DNA of 64,000 nt from JACKHO01 sp041398745 (GCA_041398745.1 JAWKUB010000015.1:10107-74106), one strand, 5' to 3'. Shown: positions 9,840 through 20,059, numbered from the stretch's first letter. Notes: generated from the letters alone by a model not told the origin. Made by a program: numbers and translations.

Positions 9840-9952
9840 AGGGACGCACTTACACGGTCCAGGGAACCGACGGCCGCGACCATCATCCGCATGCTATCAG
9901 TATCTGGCTGGCCGATGTGCATGGACATGTCGTAAAGGAGATCATTGCGTGA
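9836..9952 (+). pseudogene. Vestigial DUF1501 gene, 38 codons, internally deleted
   Basis: The frame starts in an ATGA overlap with the dehydrogenase stop and ends in a GTGA overlap with the next gene. Its first 26 residues include GTDGRDHHPHAISIWLA, matching the C-terminal signature of DUF1501 proteins (GKDGRDHHINGYSIFLA in the intact gene at 13942). It then jumps straight to DVHGHVVKEIIA, matching the very end of the same protein (DVHGHVLKDILA). Everything before the signature and about 60 residues between the two pieces are gone. It may persist because it couples translation of its neighbours; that is inference. Confidence 0.75.
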
Positions 9953-12900
9953 GTAGCATGACGACACACACGCTTTCCGGGCATCGGTTTCGCATCCAGC
10001 GACACCCTGTGTGTTTAGTCGTTTTTGCGCTGCTGTGCTCGGATCGCGTGAGCAATGCGGACGAGGGAGTCGAATTCTTCGAGAAAAAGGTCCGTCCGGT
10101 GCTGGTGAAGCACTGTTACCAGTGTCACAGCGCGGAGTCGGAGGACCTGAAAGGCGGATTGCGACTCGATGTGAAGGCGGGATGGCAGCTTGGCGGCGAA
10201 TCGGGTGAGCCGGCGGTTGTGCCGGGCAAGCCGCACGAAAGTTCATTGATTCGTGCGATCCGGCATGATGGAGACGCTTCCGCGATGCCGCCGGGCAAGC
10301 CGCGGCTCTCCGACCAGATCGTTGCCAACCTCATCGAGTGGGTCCGGAGGGGCGCTCCCGATCCGCGCGAGGGAGCCGTGGTCCGCGATACAGGAGGCGA
10401 ATGGGAAGCGGAGTTTCAACGTCGGCTAGACTGGTGGAGTCTCCGGCCGGTGGCGGAAGTCGCGCCGCCAGATGTCGCCAGCGATTGGCCGAGGGATGTC
10501 GTTGACCGATTCGTGTTGAGCCAGCTCCAGCAAAGACAATTGCAGCCCGCGGCCGACGCGGATCCGTTGAGTCTGCTGCGCCGGCTGTCGTTCGTGTTGA
10601 CCGGCCTGCCGCCCTCGACCGAACTGGTGCGGACGTTCCCCGCTCGGTTTGAAAAGGAACCGTCTGCGGCGATCGAGGGGATCGTTGACGAATTCCTGAA
10701 GTCGCCCCATTTTGGCGAAAGGATCGCCCGGCACTGGATGGACGTCGTCCGCTACACCGACACCTATGGCTACGAATGGGACAACCCGGCCAAAGGCTCG
10801 TGGGAGTATCGAGACTACCTGATCCGCGCGTTCAACAGCGATGTCGGCTTTGATCAGCTCATCCGCGAGCAGATCGCGGGGGACTTGCTGGCGACTCCGC
10901 GCATCGATGCGACGAGTGGACTCAATGAGAGCCTGATTGGGCCGGTGTTCTACCACTTGGGTGAGCATCGGCACGGCGACAACGAGATCATCAACGGCGT
11001 CCGCGAGGAAATGATCGACAACAAGATTGACGCGTTCTCGAAAGCGTTGCTGGCGATGACCGTTGCCTGTGCGCGATGTCACGATCACAAACTCGACGCG
11101 ATCTCGCAGAGGGATTATTACGCGCTGGCGGGGATGTTCATGACGCCCCGCTGGACGTCGCGTTCGATTGATGCTTCACAACAGAACGCCACGAAGATTG
11201 AGGAACTGAAGCGGGTGCGCGATGCAATTCGAGAACGAACGTCGATGCTGTGGGCCCGCGGCGCCGCGGAACTGGCGTCCGGGGACGCACTGCGCCGCGC
11301 CGCCGTGAAGTTTGATCGGGCCGAGCTGGCGAAGGCCAAGCCGGGAGAGATCGAGTGGTTGCTGCACCACCTGCTTCCCCAAGCGACTGACACCGTGTGG
11401 CGGGAGTCGAAGCAGCTGGCGGCGAGTTCTGCCGAAAAAGGGACGACGCTGGAGGTGCAGGAGGACGGCTCTATCCTTGCGACGGGGGACGTCCCCGGGA
11501 CCGACGTCTTTACAGTGACGTTTCAGACTGGGCCAGGAGCTGTGGATCAGATTCGTCTCGAAGCCCTCACGCACGATACACTCGGCAACAAAGGTCCAGG
11601 GCGAACGCCGCACGGCAATTTCGTCCTCAGCCATCTCCGCGTTAGCGTGAAGCCGTTCGCTGCGGCTGCCAATGACTCCAGTGAGAACGTCGCTCTGGAT
11701 GAATCGCAACCGGTCACGCTGGCTGCGGCGCGGGCCGATTACGAACAACCGAACTATCCAGTCGCCGATGCGCTCAGTCCAGCGGGCAACAAGGGATGGG
11801 GAGTCGGCCTTGGCGGCAACATGGACCGCACGGCGTGGTTCACCTTCACCAAACCGGTCGAGCTTCCGCACGGGGGCCAGTGGACCGTGACGCTCGAACA
11901 TCGCTATGGCAGCCAGCACATTCTCGGTCGGTTTCGGATCACGGCTGGAGCCGGAACTTCGTTGGCGCAGTCCGAAATGAGACCGGCGAGTGACGAGGCA
12001 ACGGTCACGGCGTGGCAGCGGCTCGCCAGCCAGTGGCGCACGACCAGCCAGCAACATCGCGCGTCGAACTCGAAGTTCAAGTCGCTGATCGATCTCTCGC
12101 AGCCTGATCTTCCGAACGGCTTTGTGATCGACGGCGACGGCATGCGGACCGGCTACACAACCGGTGGTGAGCCGCTGATCGCGCTGGAAGGGGACGTGGC
12201 GGTCGAGCGACTGCTCCCGCGCGGTTATCACACGCATGCCCTCTCGTCCAAACTCCCCGGCGCGTTGCGGCTGCCGCGACAAGAGGATCTGCCCGGCCCG
12301 TTCGTCAGTGTGGCGCTGGCGGGAGACGAGTGGAGCGGCTATCTGCGTGTCTCGGACAACGCATTCCAGACCGAACATGTCACGTTTCTCAGCCAGCGGC
12401 AGCCGGCTTGGACCACCCTCGGCGACATCTCAGCAGCGAATGGCATTCAGCGCGTGGCGTATGAAATCGCCACCAGCGACCTGAATCCCAACTTTCCCCC
12501 GCGCACCGGAGTGGCCGAGGCTGGTGGAAAGAAGCTGCTGCCACAGGACGATGGCTTCGACAAACGAAGCTGGTTCAGCGTGACGGGCATCGTCAGCCAT
12601 GACCAATCCGGCCAGCCAATGGACGACTTGCAGCGGTTCGCAAGTCTGTTTGCCGATCCGGCTCCTTCCGGCACGCAAGAGGCCTGGCGGCGTGTCGGCG
12701 GCTGGCTGGCCGACAGCGTCGCGAATTATCGGAAGGGGGCAGTCAGTGACGACGAAGTGCGTCTCGTGAACTGGTTGCTGGGTCGAGGTCTGCTGGACAA
12801 TGGGTTGGCTGATGATGCGGAACTGGCGACGCTGGTCAGGCAGTATCGCGACGTCGAGGCGTCTCTGGCGTTTCCTCGGACATGCAACAGCATGGATGAA

Positions 12901-13917
12901 CGCGGCGTCACGCCCATGAATTATGCTCTGCATATTCGCGGCGACATCAATCGCCGCGGCGACCGCGTACCGCGCGGCCTGCCACAGTTCGTTGCCGAAT
13001 CGCAATCGCTGCATCCCCACTCGTTCAGCGGCGAGCCGAGCCACAGTCAACACAGCGGTCGTCTGGCGCTCGCGGAGTTCCTGACCGATCCTCGCCACGG
13101 GCTGGCGGCGCGCGTGTACGTCAATCGAGTCTGGCAATGGGTCTTCTGCGACGGGCTGGTACGGACCCCCAACGATTTTGGTCATCTGGGCGAGCAACCC
13201 TTGCACCCCGAGCTGCTGGATTACTTGACTCGCGAGTTTATCGCCGACGGCTGGTCCACGAAGCGTCTCATCCGGCGGCTGGTTTTGAGCCGCACGTTCC
13301 GTCAGTCGGGCACAGTCTCCGCCGCGGCCCTGGCCATCGATCCGTCCAACCGCTGGCTGCACCACTATCCCACGCGGCGGCTTGAGTCCGAGTCCATTCG
13401 CGACTCGCTGCTGACTGTCTCTGGCCGGCTTGATCCCTCGCTGTATGGCAGGCCCGTCAATCCGCGTCGGCAGGTTGAGGACGCGGCGAAGCGGTTGTTC
13501 TCCGGTCCGCTCGACGGGAACGGCCGGCGCTCGATCTATCTGGAAGTGTCGATCATGGACCGTTCGAAGTTTCTGCAGAGCTTCAACGCGCCCGACCCGA
13601 AACTCCCCACGGGCCGCCGAGATGAAACCAACGTCCCCGCCCAGGCGCTGATGATGCTCAACGATCCGTTCGTGCGGGCGATGGCCGACCACTGGTCCGC
13701 TCGACTGGTCGCGGATAACAGTCCGTCGGTCGAGCACCGGATCCAATCCATGTTTACGCGAGCTCTCGGTCGCCTGCCGGAAGCGGAGGAGTTGGCCCGC
13801 TGGACAACGTTGGTCAACAGCCTGTCCGCCGGCGACCATGTTCTGACTGACCGCGAAACTTGGAAACACGCGGCGCACACGATGTTCAATTTGCAGGAAT
13901 TCACGCACTACAGATGA
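9949..13917 (+). CDS. Planctomycete cytochrome / DUF1549 / DUF1553 protein
   Basis: 1322 residues from the GTG at 9949, chosen because AAGGAG lies 8 bp upstream and GTGA overlaps the preceding stop; the ATG at 9958 is the alternative. Signal peptide, then a PSCyt1 domain (~40-140) with CYQCHS near 55; DUF1549 (~155-390) with LLRRLSFVLTGLPP, HWMDVVRYTDTYGYEWD and a second CxxCH in CARCHDHKLD; a long middle region (~440-1000) with beta-sandwich, carbohydrate-binding-like stretches; and DUF1553 (~1030-1310) with LAEFLTDPRHGLAARVYVNRVWQ, ETNVPAQALMMLND and FTRALGRLPEAEE. It probably binds heme c outside the cytoplasm. The DUF1501 partner follows 24 bp later. Confidence 0.88.
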   Translation: MSSMTTHTLSGHRFRIQRHPVCLVVFALLCSDRVSNADEGVEFFEKKVRPVLVKHCYQCHSAESEDLKGGLRLDVKAGWQLGGESGEPAVVPGKPHESSLIRAIRHDGDASAMPPGKPRLSDQIVANLIEWVRRGAPDPREGAVVRDTGGEWEAEFQRRLDWWSLRPVAEVAPPDVASDWPRDVVDRFVLSQLQQRQLQPAADADPLSLLRRLSFVLTGLPPSTELVRTFPARFEKEPSAAIEGIVDEFLKSPHFGERIARHWMDVVRYTDTYGYEWDNPAKGSWEYRDYLIRAFNSDVGFDQLIREQIAGDLLATPRIDATSGLNESLIGPVFYHLGEHRHGDNEIINGVREEMIDNKIDAFSKALLAMTVACARCHDHKLDAISQRDYYALAGMFMTPRWTSRSIDASQQNATKIEELKRVRDAIRERTSMLWARGAAELASGDALRRAAVKFDRAELAKAKPGEIEWLLHHLLPQATDTVWRESKQLAASSAEKGTTLEVQEDGSILATGDVPGTDVFTVTFQTGPGAVDQIRLEALTHDTLGNKGPGRTPHGNFVLSHLRVSVKPFAAAANDSSENVALDESQPVTLAAARADYEQPNYPVADALSPAGNKGWGVGLGGNMDRTAWFTFTKPVELPHGGQWTVTLEHRYGSQHILGRFRITAGAGTSLAQSEMRPASDEATVTAWQRLASQWRTTSQQHRASNSKFKSLIDLSQPDLPNGFVIDGDGMRTGYTTGGEPLIALEGDVAVERLLPRGYHTHALSSKLPGALRLPRQEDLPGPFVSVALAGDEWSGYLRVSDNAFQTEHVTFLSQRQPAWTTLGDISAANGIQRVAYEIATSDLNPNFPPRTGVAEAGGKKLLPQDDGFDKRSWFSVTGIVSHDQSGQPMDDLQRFASLFADPAPSGTQEAWRRVGGWLADSVANYRKGAVSDDEVRLVNWLLGRGLLDNGLADDAELATLVRQYRDVEASLAFPRTCNSMDERGVTPMNYALHIRGDINRRGDRVPRGLPQFVAESQSLHPHSFSGEPSHSQHSGRLALAEFLTDPRHGLAARVYVNRVWQWVFCDGLVRTPNDFGHLGEQPLHPELLDYLTREFIADGWSTKRLIRRLVLSRTFRQSGTVSAAALAIDPSNRWLHHYPTRRLESESIRDSLLTVSGRLDPSLYGRPVNPRRQVEDAAKRLFSGPLDGNGRRSIYLEVSIMDRSKFLQSFNAPDPKLPTGRRDETNVPAQALMMLNDPFVRAMADHWSARLVADNSPSVEHRIQSMFTRALGRLPEAEELARWTTLVNSLSAGDHVLTDRETWKHAAHTMFNLQEFTHYR

Positions 13918-13941
13918 GCGGGTTTGCCTTAGAGGTTGCCG

Positions 13942-15348
13942 ATGTCACTCCACACACCCATTTCTCGACGCCAGCTGCTGCAGTCCGCATCGACCGGCTT
14001 TGGTTGGCTGGCGCTGGCCGGGTTGCTCTCTGAGGAGTCCCGCGCGGAGCCCGCGTCGCGGCAGCCCAAGCCGCACTTCCCTCCGAAAATCCGCAGCGTC
14101 GTCTTCTGCTTCATGGACGGCGGGCCGAGCCATGTTGACACGTTCGATCCCAAGCCGATGCTGAAGAAGCACGAGGGAGAGAAAGTCGGCGATCAGTCGA
14201 CCAATGCGCTATATGTCGACCGGAATCGGAAGTGGCTCCCTAGCCCGTGGGAATTCCGGCAGCGCGGTGAAAGCGGTCTGTGGGTCAGTGATCTGTTCCC
14301 GCACATTGCCGACGTGGCCGATGAGATCTGCGTCGTTCGTTCGATGGTTGGCCACCTGCCGCTGCACGGGCAGCAGAACTTGTTGCTGCACACTGGCCGC
14401 GTGACAGGCCAGCATCCGAGCCTCGGCGCGTGGGTTTCTTACGGACTGGGAACCGAGAATCGCGATTTGCCCGGCTACGTGCTGCTGAACAACGACTGGG
14501 TTCCCAATGGCGGGATGGAGAACTTCGGCAGCTCTTATCTGCCCGCCAGTCATCAGGCGACGATGGTGCGAGCCAAGGGAGTTCCCGTCGACAACATCGT
14601 TCCGGCCGATGCTACCGACCTGCAGCGCCGCAAGCTGGCCCTGCTCGCCGATCAGAACTCCGCCTTCGCCGGAAAAACGTCAAACGCTGACAGGATCGAA
14701 GCGGCGATCGCCAACTACGAAACTGCCTTCCGCATGCAGACAGCGCTGCCGAAGCTTGCGGACATCGGCTGTGAGCCCGCCCATATCCAGGCGATGTACG
14801 GCGTCGGCTCGCAGGATGAGCATCAGAACTACTACGCGATGCAGACGCTCCGCGCCCGGCGGCTGGTCGAAGCGGGCGTGCGGTTCGTCGAAATCACGTG
14901 TCCCAGCTTCGACGGCAATAATTCGCCGTGGGACCAGCATGGGGCGCTCAAGGCAAATCATGAAAAGAACGCCCGCATCACCGAGCAGTCGGTCGCCGCG
15001 CTGATTCGCGACCTCAAGCAGCGTGGCATGCTGGACGAGACGTTGGTGGTGTGGGCCGGCGAAATGGGGCGCACGCCACACAGCCCCGGAAAGGACGGCC
15101 GCGATCATCACATTAACGGTTACTCGATCTTCCTGGCCGGCGGCGGTATCCGCGGAGGCATGACCTACGGAACAACCAACGACTTCGGCGAAGCGGTCGC
15201 GGATAACCCGGTCACGATCCACGACATCCACGCCACGATCCTGCACCTGCTCGGGATCGACCACCAGCGACTCACCTATCGCCACGGCGGCCGCGACCAC
15301 CGTCTGACCGACGTGCATGGACATGTGCTGAAGGATATCCTGGCATGA
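13942..15348 (+). CDS. DUF1501 family exported protein (Tat-type signal)
   Basis: 468 residues from the ATG at 13942, preceded by AGAGG; a TTG six bases earlier is less likely. The N-terminus SRRQLLQSASTGFGWLALAG is a twin-arginine signal. The family core shows VVFCFMDGGPSHVDTFDPKP, TLVVWAGEMGRTPHSPGKDGRDHH and the ending DVHGHVLKDILA. DUF1501 belongs to the alkaline-phosphatase/sulfatase-like superfamily, but the nucleophile Ser/Thr is not evident and the activity is unknown. Tat export suggests folding or cofactor loading in the cytoplasm. Its stop overlaps the next start (ATGA), so it is translationally coupled to a second DUF1549/DUF1553 gene. Confidence 0.9.
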   Translation: MSLHTPISRRQLLQSASTGFGWLALAGLLSEESRAEPASRQPKPHFPPKIRSVVFCFMDGGPSHVDTFDPKPMLKKHEGEKVGDQSTNALYVDRNRKWLPSPWEFRQRGESGLWVSDLFPHIADVADEICVVRSMVGHLPLHGQQNLLLHTGRVTGQHPSLGAWVSYGLGTENRDLPGYVLLNNDWVPNGGMENFGSSYLPASHQATMVRAKGVPVDNIVPADATDLQRRKLALLADQNSAFAGKTSNADRIEAAIANYETAFRMQTALPKLADIGCEPAHIQAMYGVGSQDEHQNYYAMQTLRARRLVEAGVRFVEITCPSFDGNNSPWDQHGALKANHEKNARITEQSVAALIRDLKQRGMLDETLVVWAGEMGRTPHSPGKDGRDHHINGYSIFLAGGGIRGGMTYGTTNDFGEAVADNPVTIHDIHATILHLLGIDHQRLTYRHGGRDHRLTDVHGHVLKDILA

Positions 15349-18300
15349 TTGATACGAAAAGACGTTCATTCGCTGCGCTCGCCTTCCTGATGGCATGGTG
15401 CTTGTCAGAGTGCGCGCTTGTGGGTGCGGACGACTTTTCTCCGAAGCAAATCGAGCTGTTCGAAAAGGATGTTCGGCCGCTGTTGAAGGCGAAGTGTCTG
15501 TCGTGTCACGGGCCGGACAAGCAGGCAGGAGGGCTGCGGCTTGATTCTTTGCAATCTGCGCTCAAAGGCGGCGACTCAGGGCCGGCAATTGTGCCGGGCG
15601 ATGCCGCGAAGAGCCTGCTGGTGAAGGCCGTTCGGTTCGACGATCCTGATCTGCAGATGCCGCCCAAAGATCAACTGGCTGCCAAGGAGATCCAGGCGCT
15701 GACGTGGTGGATCAATGACGGAGCTGTCTGGCCTCGGCCGGTGCTGGTGTTGTTTGACGATGAAGAGCCGTTCCTGGCGGCGCTCACCAAAGGCGAGGCA
15801 AAGTCGCGGTTTGAGCGGCGCGATACGCATCGTGGTTCGCTGGCCGTGGCAGTTTCGCCGCGTGAAAAGTTCGACGAGCAGATTGCCGATTGGAAGTTGC
15901 CGATTCGCGAAAAGCCCGGGCCGGCCGAATTTCGCTATTTGCGGTACGCGTGGAAGAAAACGGGTGGCGGAGGCGCCATGCTCGAAGTCGCTCGCGAAGG
16001 CAAATGGCCGCCAGCGAAAGCGACGCCCGCGCCCGGTGGCCGCTATGTCGCCGGGCCAAATGAAACGGGCATGGATGCGATTGTGGTCGACGATGCCGCG
16101 CCCCAGGACTGGACGGTGGTGACCATCGACTTGTGGAAGGATCTGGGCGACTGCGAAGTGACCGGACTGTCGCTGATGGCCAGCGGCAGCGGCGAAACCC
16201 TGTTCGACGCGATGCTGCTTGGCAGTTCGATTGCTGATCTCGATGCATGGTCTCCTGGGCGAGGTGACCTGGCTTTTAAGCCCGCTCCTAAGATTGAGCC
16301 GGTCGGAACGGCGTTCGAGGATTCACGCAACCCCATCCGTAAATTGTTTCGTGGCGAACGATTGGATCTCTGGTCGCTGAAGCCGGTTGTCAGCACTTCC
16401 GTTCTCGAGACTCAGCGGGGTGATTCTGCGGAGCTGTCCTCCAAAATGATTGACCGTTTGATCGACAAACGACTTGCCGAAGCCGACATCACACCGGCCC
16501 CCGAAGCCGATCGCCGCACGCTGATTCGACGCCTGGCGTTCGATCTCACCGGCCTGCCTCCGAAACCGGACGAAGTGGCAACATTCCTTGGCGACAAGTC
16601 GCCCGATGCGCTGGAAACGGTCGTCGACCGATTGCTGGCATCAGCTGCCTACGGCGAGCGTCAGGCAAGGTTGTGGCTCGACGTCGTTCGCTACGCCGAC
16701 ACCAATGGGTACGAACGAGACGAGTTCCGCCCGCGGATCTGGATGTATCGCGATTACGTCGTCCGTTCGTTCAACTCCGACAAGCCGTTCGACCAATTCA
16801 TTCGCGAGCAGCTTGCTGGTGACGAGATCGTCAACGGACTGCCGCAGAATTCCGCCGAAGCCGATGCGCTCATTGCGACCGGCTACCTGCGGCTGGGACA
16901 GTGGGACAGCACGGCGTCGATCTTTCAGGAAGAAGATCGTCTCCGCGCCGAAATGATGGCTGACCTGACCAACACCACGGCGTCTGCGTTTCTCGGCCTG
17001 ACGATGTCGTGCTGTCAGTGTCACGACCACAAGTATGATCCCTTATCGCAGGCCGACCATTACCGGCTGAGGGCGTTCTTTGCCGGAGTCACACCACAGG
17101 ACGATCTGGTCGTTGAACTGCCGCAGCAGCGTCAGGCGAACGAACAGCACAACTCCGCGCTCGGCCAGCGGATCGAACAACTCAAGGCCGAACAGGCGAA
17201 GCTCGACAAGGAGCAGGAACCGGGCAAGACGCGAGCCGCGGAATTATCGAAGGAGATCTCGGCTCTCGAGGCGCAAAAGCGTCAGCCGCTGAGTGCGATG
17301 GGAGCGACCGACGCGGGCTCGTCGGCTCCGGTGACTCGCGTGTTGTACCAGGGAGTGTTTCGCGATCCGCGTGACGAAGTCGCGCCCGGCTTTCCGTCCG
17401 TGCTGTATCCAGGACCGGCAGAGATTCACGCGCCGACGGAGAGCACTACGGGACGACGGCTCGCTCTGGCCAACTGGATTACCTCATCCAGTAATCCGTG
17501 GCCGGCGCGCGTTATCGTGAACCGAGTTTGGCAGCAGCATTTTGGCACGGGGCTGGTGGCGACGCCCAATGACTTCGGAATGACGGGAGCTCGACCAACC
17601 CATCCCGAATTGCTCGACTACCTGGCTGCGAGATTTGTCAGAGACGGCTGGTCGATCAAGCGGCTCCATCGAGCGATTGTCATGACAAGGGCCTATCGCC
17701 GCGAGTCAGCACACGAGGCTGTAGCGGCAAAGATCGATCCGGACAACCGCCTGCTGTGGCGGCAGAACGTGCGACGACTGGATGCTGAGACCCTGCGGGA
17801 CAGCCTGCTGGCAGTGTCGGGGCTGCTCAAGAAGAACGACGGCGGCAAGCCGATATGGCCCGAGGTTCCCCGCGAACTGCTGCACGCTCAGCCGGCGATT
17901 CTGGAAGCGATCGAGGGGAAAGACGATGGACGGCGTCAGGGCTGGTACACCGACCCCGTCGAAGCGACCGACGTTCGCAGCCTGTACCTCGTGCGGAAAC
18001 GCTGTCTGCCGATCCCGTTTCTGCAGGCATTCGATTTACCGGACACGACCGTGTCGTGCGCCCGTCGTGATACGACCGTCGTGGCTCCACAGGCCTTGAT
18101 GCTGCTGAACAGCCTGACCGCCGTGCGATATGCAGAGGCGTTCGCCGATCGAGTTTGGCAGGCTTGCAAACTGCCAGCCGGCGAATCGCAAGAGACGGAT
18201 GAGTCGCCCCGAATCGTCGCGGCCGTTTTTCAGCTCGCCCTGGCCCGTGATCCCGAACCCGAAGAACGAAAACTCGCTCAAGACCTGCTGCTGCGTCACG

Positions 18301-18407
18301 CGGACAAGCACCGTGTCAATGCCTCGAAGTCCGAGGCCGAACGGCTCGCCCTGATCGACCTCTGCCGGGCAATGTTCAACCTGAATGAATTCATTTACAT
18401 CGACTGA
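15345..18407 (+). CDS. Planctomycete cytochrome / DUF1549 / DUF1553 protein with coiled coil
   Basis: 1020 residues. Signal peptide to about 28 (ALVGADDF). PSCyt1 with CLSCHGPDKQAGGLRLDS near 53 and the LQMPPKDQL motif; a beta-sandwich insert (~150-320); DUF1549 (~350-590) with LIRRLAFDLTGLPPKPDEV, DVVRYADTNGYERDEF and CCQCHDHKYDPLSQ (second CxxCH); a charged coiled coil (~600-650, IEQLKAEQAKLDKEQ); and DUF1553 (~700-1015) with RRLALANWITSSSNPWPARV, FGMTGARPTHPELLDYLA and VSCARRDTTVVAPQALMLLN. Shorter than its neighbour at 9949 because the middle carbohydrate-binding-like region is smaller. Operon-coupled to DUF1501 genes on both sides. Confidence 0.9.
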   Translation: MIDTKRRSFAALAFLMAWCLSECALVGADDFSPKQIELFEKDVRPLLKAKCLSCHGPDKQAGGLRLDSLQSALKGGDSGPAIVPGDAAKSLLVKAVRFDDPDLQMPPKDQLAAKEIQALTWWINDGAVWPRPVLVLFDDEEPFLAALTKGEAKSRFERRDTHRGSLAVAVSPREKFDEQIADWKLPIREKPGPAEFRYLRYAWKKTGGGGAMLEVAREGKWPPAKATPAPGGRYVAGPNETGMDAIVVDDAAPQDWTVVTIDLWKDLGDCEVTGLSLMASGSGETLFDAMLLGSSIADLDAWSPGRGDLAFKPAPKIEPVGTAFEDSRNPIRKLFRGERLDLWSLKPVVSTSVLETQRGDSAELSSKMIDRLIDKRLAEADITPAPEADRRTLIRRLAFDLTGLPPKPDEVATFLGDKSPDALETVVDRLLASAAYGERQARLWLDVVRYADTNGYERDEFRPRIWMYRDYVVRSFNSDKPFDQFIREQLAGDEIVNGLPQNSAEADALIATGYLRLGQWDSTASIFQEEDRLRAEMMADLTNTTASAFLGLTMSCCQCHDHKYDPLSQADHYRLRAFFAGVTPQDDLVVELPQQRQANEQHNSALGQRIEQLKAEQAKLDKEQEPGKTRAAELSKEISALEAQKRQPLSAMGATDAGSSAPVTRVLYQGVFRDPRDEVAPGFPSVLYPGPAEIHAPTESTTGRRLALANWITSSSNPWPARVIVNRVWQQHFGTGLVATPNDFGMTGARPTHPELLDYLAARFVRDGWSIKRLHRAIVMTRAYRRESAHEAVAAKIDPDNRLLWRQNVRRLDAETLRDSLLAVSGLLKKNDGGKPIWPEVPRELLHAQPAILEAIEGKDDGRRQGWYTDPVEATDVRSLYLVRKRCLPIPFLQAFDLPDTTVSCARRDTTVVAPQALMLLNSLTAVRYAEAFADRVWQACKLPAGESQETDESPRIVAAVFQLALARDPEPEERKLAQDLLLRHADKHRVNASKSEAERLALIDLCRAMFNLNEFIYID

Positions 18408-18421
18408 TTGTCGAGGTCAGT

Positions 18422-19867
18422 ATGCTGAAACTTCCATCACGTCGAGATTTCTTCACTCGCTCCGCTGGCGGGTTTGCCAGTGTCGCTTTGGGTGCATTGC
18501 TCGCCGAGGAACTGCAAGCTTCACCCGAATCGAACACTGCGATTAACCCGCTCGATCCGCTACGTGTGCGTTTGCCACACATCGCCCCTCGGGCCAAACA
18601 GGTGATCTTCCTCTTTCAATATGGAGGACCTTCAACATTCGACCTGCTGGATTACAAACCGGAGTTGATCAAACTCGACGGCCAACCCGTGCCGGAATCG
18701 TTTAAGCGGCACAACGACGAAGTTGGCGGAGTCTTCAATCACTGCAAAGACGAATTGATGGCCGGGCCGTGGAAGTGGGCTCAGCATGGTGAGTCCGGCC
18801 GCTGGTTCTCGGACCTGCTGCCGCATACGGCCCGCCACGCCGACGAACTTTGCGTGGTCCGTTCGATGTTCAGCGAGAGCTCCAACCACGCACCGGCAAC
18901 GTATCTGATGAACACGGGAGCGATCCTCGGCGGCCGGCCGAGTCTTGGTTCGTGGGTGACGTACGGGCTGGGTTCGGCAAACCAGAATCTCCCCGGCTAT
19001 GTGCTGTTGTACCAGGTCGCCGGGCTGGGCGGTTCGGCAAACTGGAGCAATGCCTTCCTGCCAGCGGCGTTTCAGGGGACTCAGTTCCGACACGAAGGCT
19101 CGCCCGTGTTGAACCTGTCCCCGCCGGAGCGATTGGCAGAAGTGCAGCGTTCGACGCTCGATTTCGCACAGGCACTGAATCGCCGGCACGCGGAGAAGCG
19201 GCCCGGAGTGCTCGATCTCGACGGCCGCATCGCTTCTTACGAACTTGCCTTTCGGATGCAGTCGGAATCGCTCGAAATCGGCGAGCTGTCACAGGAAACT
19301 CAGGCGACTCAGGACGCATACGCAGTCCATGACAGCAACACGGCAAAAGCTAAATACGGACGCATGTGCCTGCTGGCACGGCGGCTGATCGAGAAAGGTG
19401 TCCGCTTCGTTCAAACATACAATTCCGTGGACAAGTTGGGTTGGGACGGCCACGACAACAACATTGACTATCATCGCCGCAACGCCGCCCAGACGGACCA
19501 GCCGATTGCCGCGTTGCTTACCGATCTCAAACAGCGCGGCCTACTCGATACGACGCTGGTCATCTGGGCAGGCGAGTTTGGTCGCACACCGATGAAGCAG
19601 GGGGGCAGCGGCCGCAACCACAATCCCTACGGCTTCAACATCTGGATGGCTGGCGGCGGAGTAAACGCCGGAGCATCGATCGGAGCCACCGACGACATCG
19701 GCCTGCGGTCGGTTGAGCAGCCACAGCCCGTCAAGAACCTGCACGCAACCATCCTGACGGCGCTGGGACTCGCTCCCGACGATCTGTTCTTCGAACATCA
19801 AGGCCGGCAGGAACGCCTCACCGGCGTCGCTCAAAGCTGGAAGCTGATTCCCAACGTGCTGGACTGA
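18422..19867 (+). CDS. DUF1501 family exported protein (Tat-type signal)
   Basis: 481 residues. It starts 14 bp after the previous stop. Twin-arginine N-terminus PSRRDFFTRSAGGFASVALG. Core motifs: VIFLFQYGGPSTFDLLDYKPE, DLLPHTARHADELCVVRSM, PSLGSWVTYGLGSANQNLPGY, WAGEFGRTPMKQGGSGRNHNP, and a HQGRQERLTGV ending. It is the last gene of the 6-20 kb operon. Compared with the DUF1501 at 13942 it has GRNHNPYGFN instead of GRDHHINGYS, so the two are diverged paralogues and not recent copies. The activity of the family is unknown. Confidence 0.9.
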   Translation: MLKLPSRRDFFTRSAGGFASVALGALLAEELQASPESNTAINPLDPLRVRLPHIAPRAKQVIFLFQYGGPSTFDLLDYKPELIKLDGQPVPESFKRHNDEVGGVFNHCKDELMAGPWKWAQHGESGRWFSDLLPHTARHADELCVVRSMFSESSNHAPATYLMNTGAILGGRPSLGSWVTYGLGSANQNLPGYVLLYQVAGLGGSANWSNAFLPAAFQGTQFRHEGSPVLNLSPPERLAEVQRSTLDFAQALNRRHAEKRPGVLDLDGRIASYELAFRMQSESLEIGELSQETQATQDAYAVHDSNTAKAKYGRMCLLARRLIEKGVRFVQTYNSVDKLGWDGHDNNIDYHRRNAAQTDQPIAALLTDLKQRGLLDTTLVIWAGEFGRTPMKQGGSGRNHNPYGFNIWMAGGGVNAGASIGATDDIGLRSVEQPQPVKNLHATILTALGLAPDDLFFEHQGRQERLTGVAQSWKLIPNVLD

Positions 19868-19869
19868 CC

Positions 19870-19920
19870 TTGAGTCACAAATTCCTGGGAAGATTGAATG
19901 TGGAATAGTTGTGGACTCAA
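19870..19920. repeat. Imperfect inverted repeat after the DUF1501 operon
   Basis: TTGAGTCACAA (19870-19880) pairs with TTGTGGACTCAA (19909-19920) with one bulged base; the loop is 28 bases. It marks the border between the plus-strand operon and the minus-strand island. It may be a weak terminator (no T-run follows) or a scar of the island end. Confidence 0.35.
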
Positions 19921-20059
19921 CTACGTGTATTTCCACTTTGACGCGAACTTGGTGTAAGGCCTTGTCGCCCAGTGGGTTATTGCGTCTGACGACGGAGCGG
20001 CCGACGTTGTAGCCCTTGCGGCTACCAATGCGTTTGCCCGATTTGTAACACCACCAGGC

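Noticed and set aside
12430..13908. 492-codon minus-strand ORF
   Set aside because: Antisense to the DUF1553 domain of the gene at 9949; no family motif.
19541..20059. Tail of the ThiF frame as a true C-terminal domain
   Set aside because: The family match ends at LNLLAAI; the rest has no recognisable motif and its last 327 bases are antisense to an intact DUF1501 gene.
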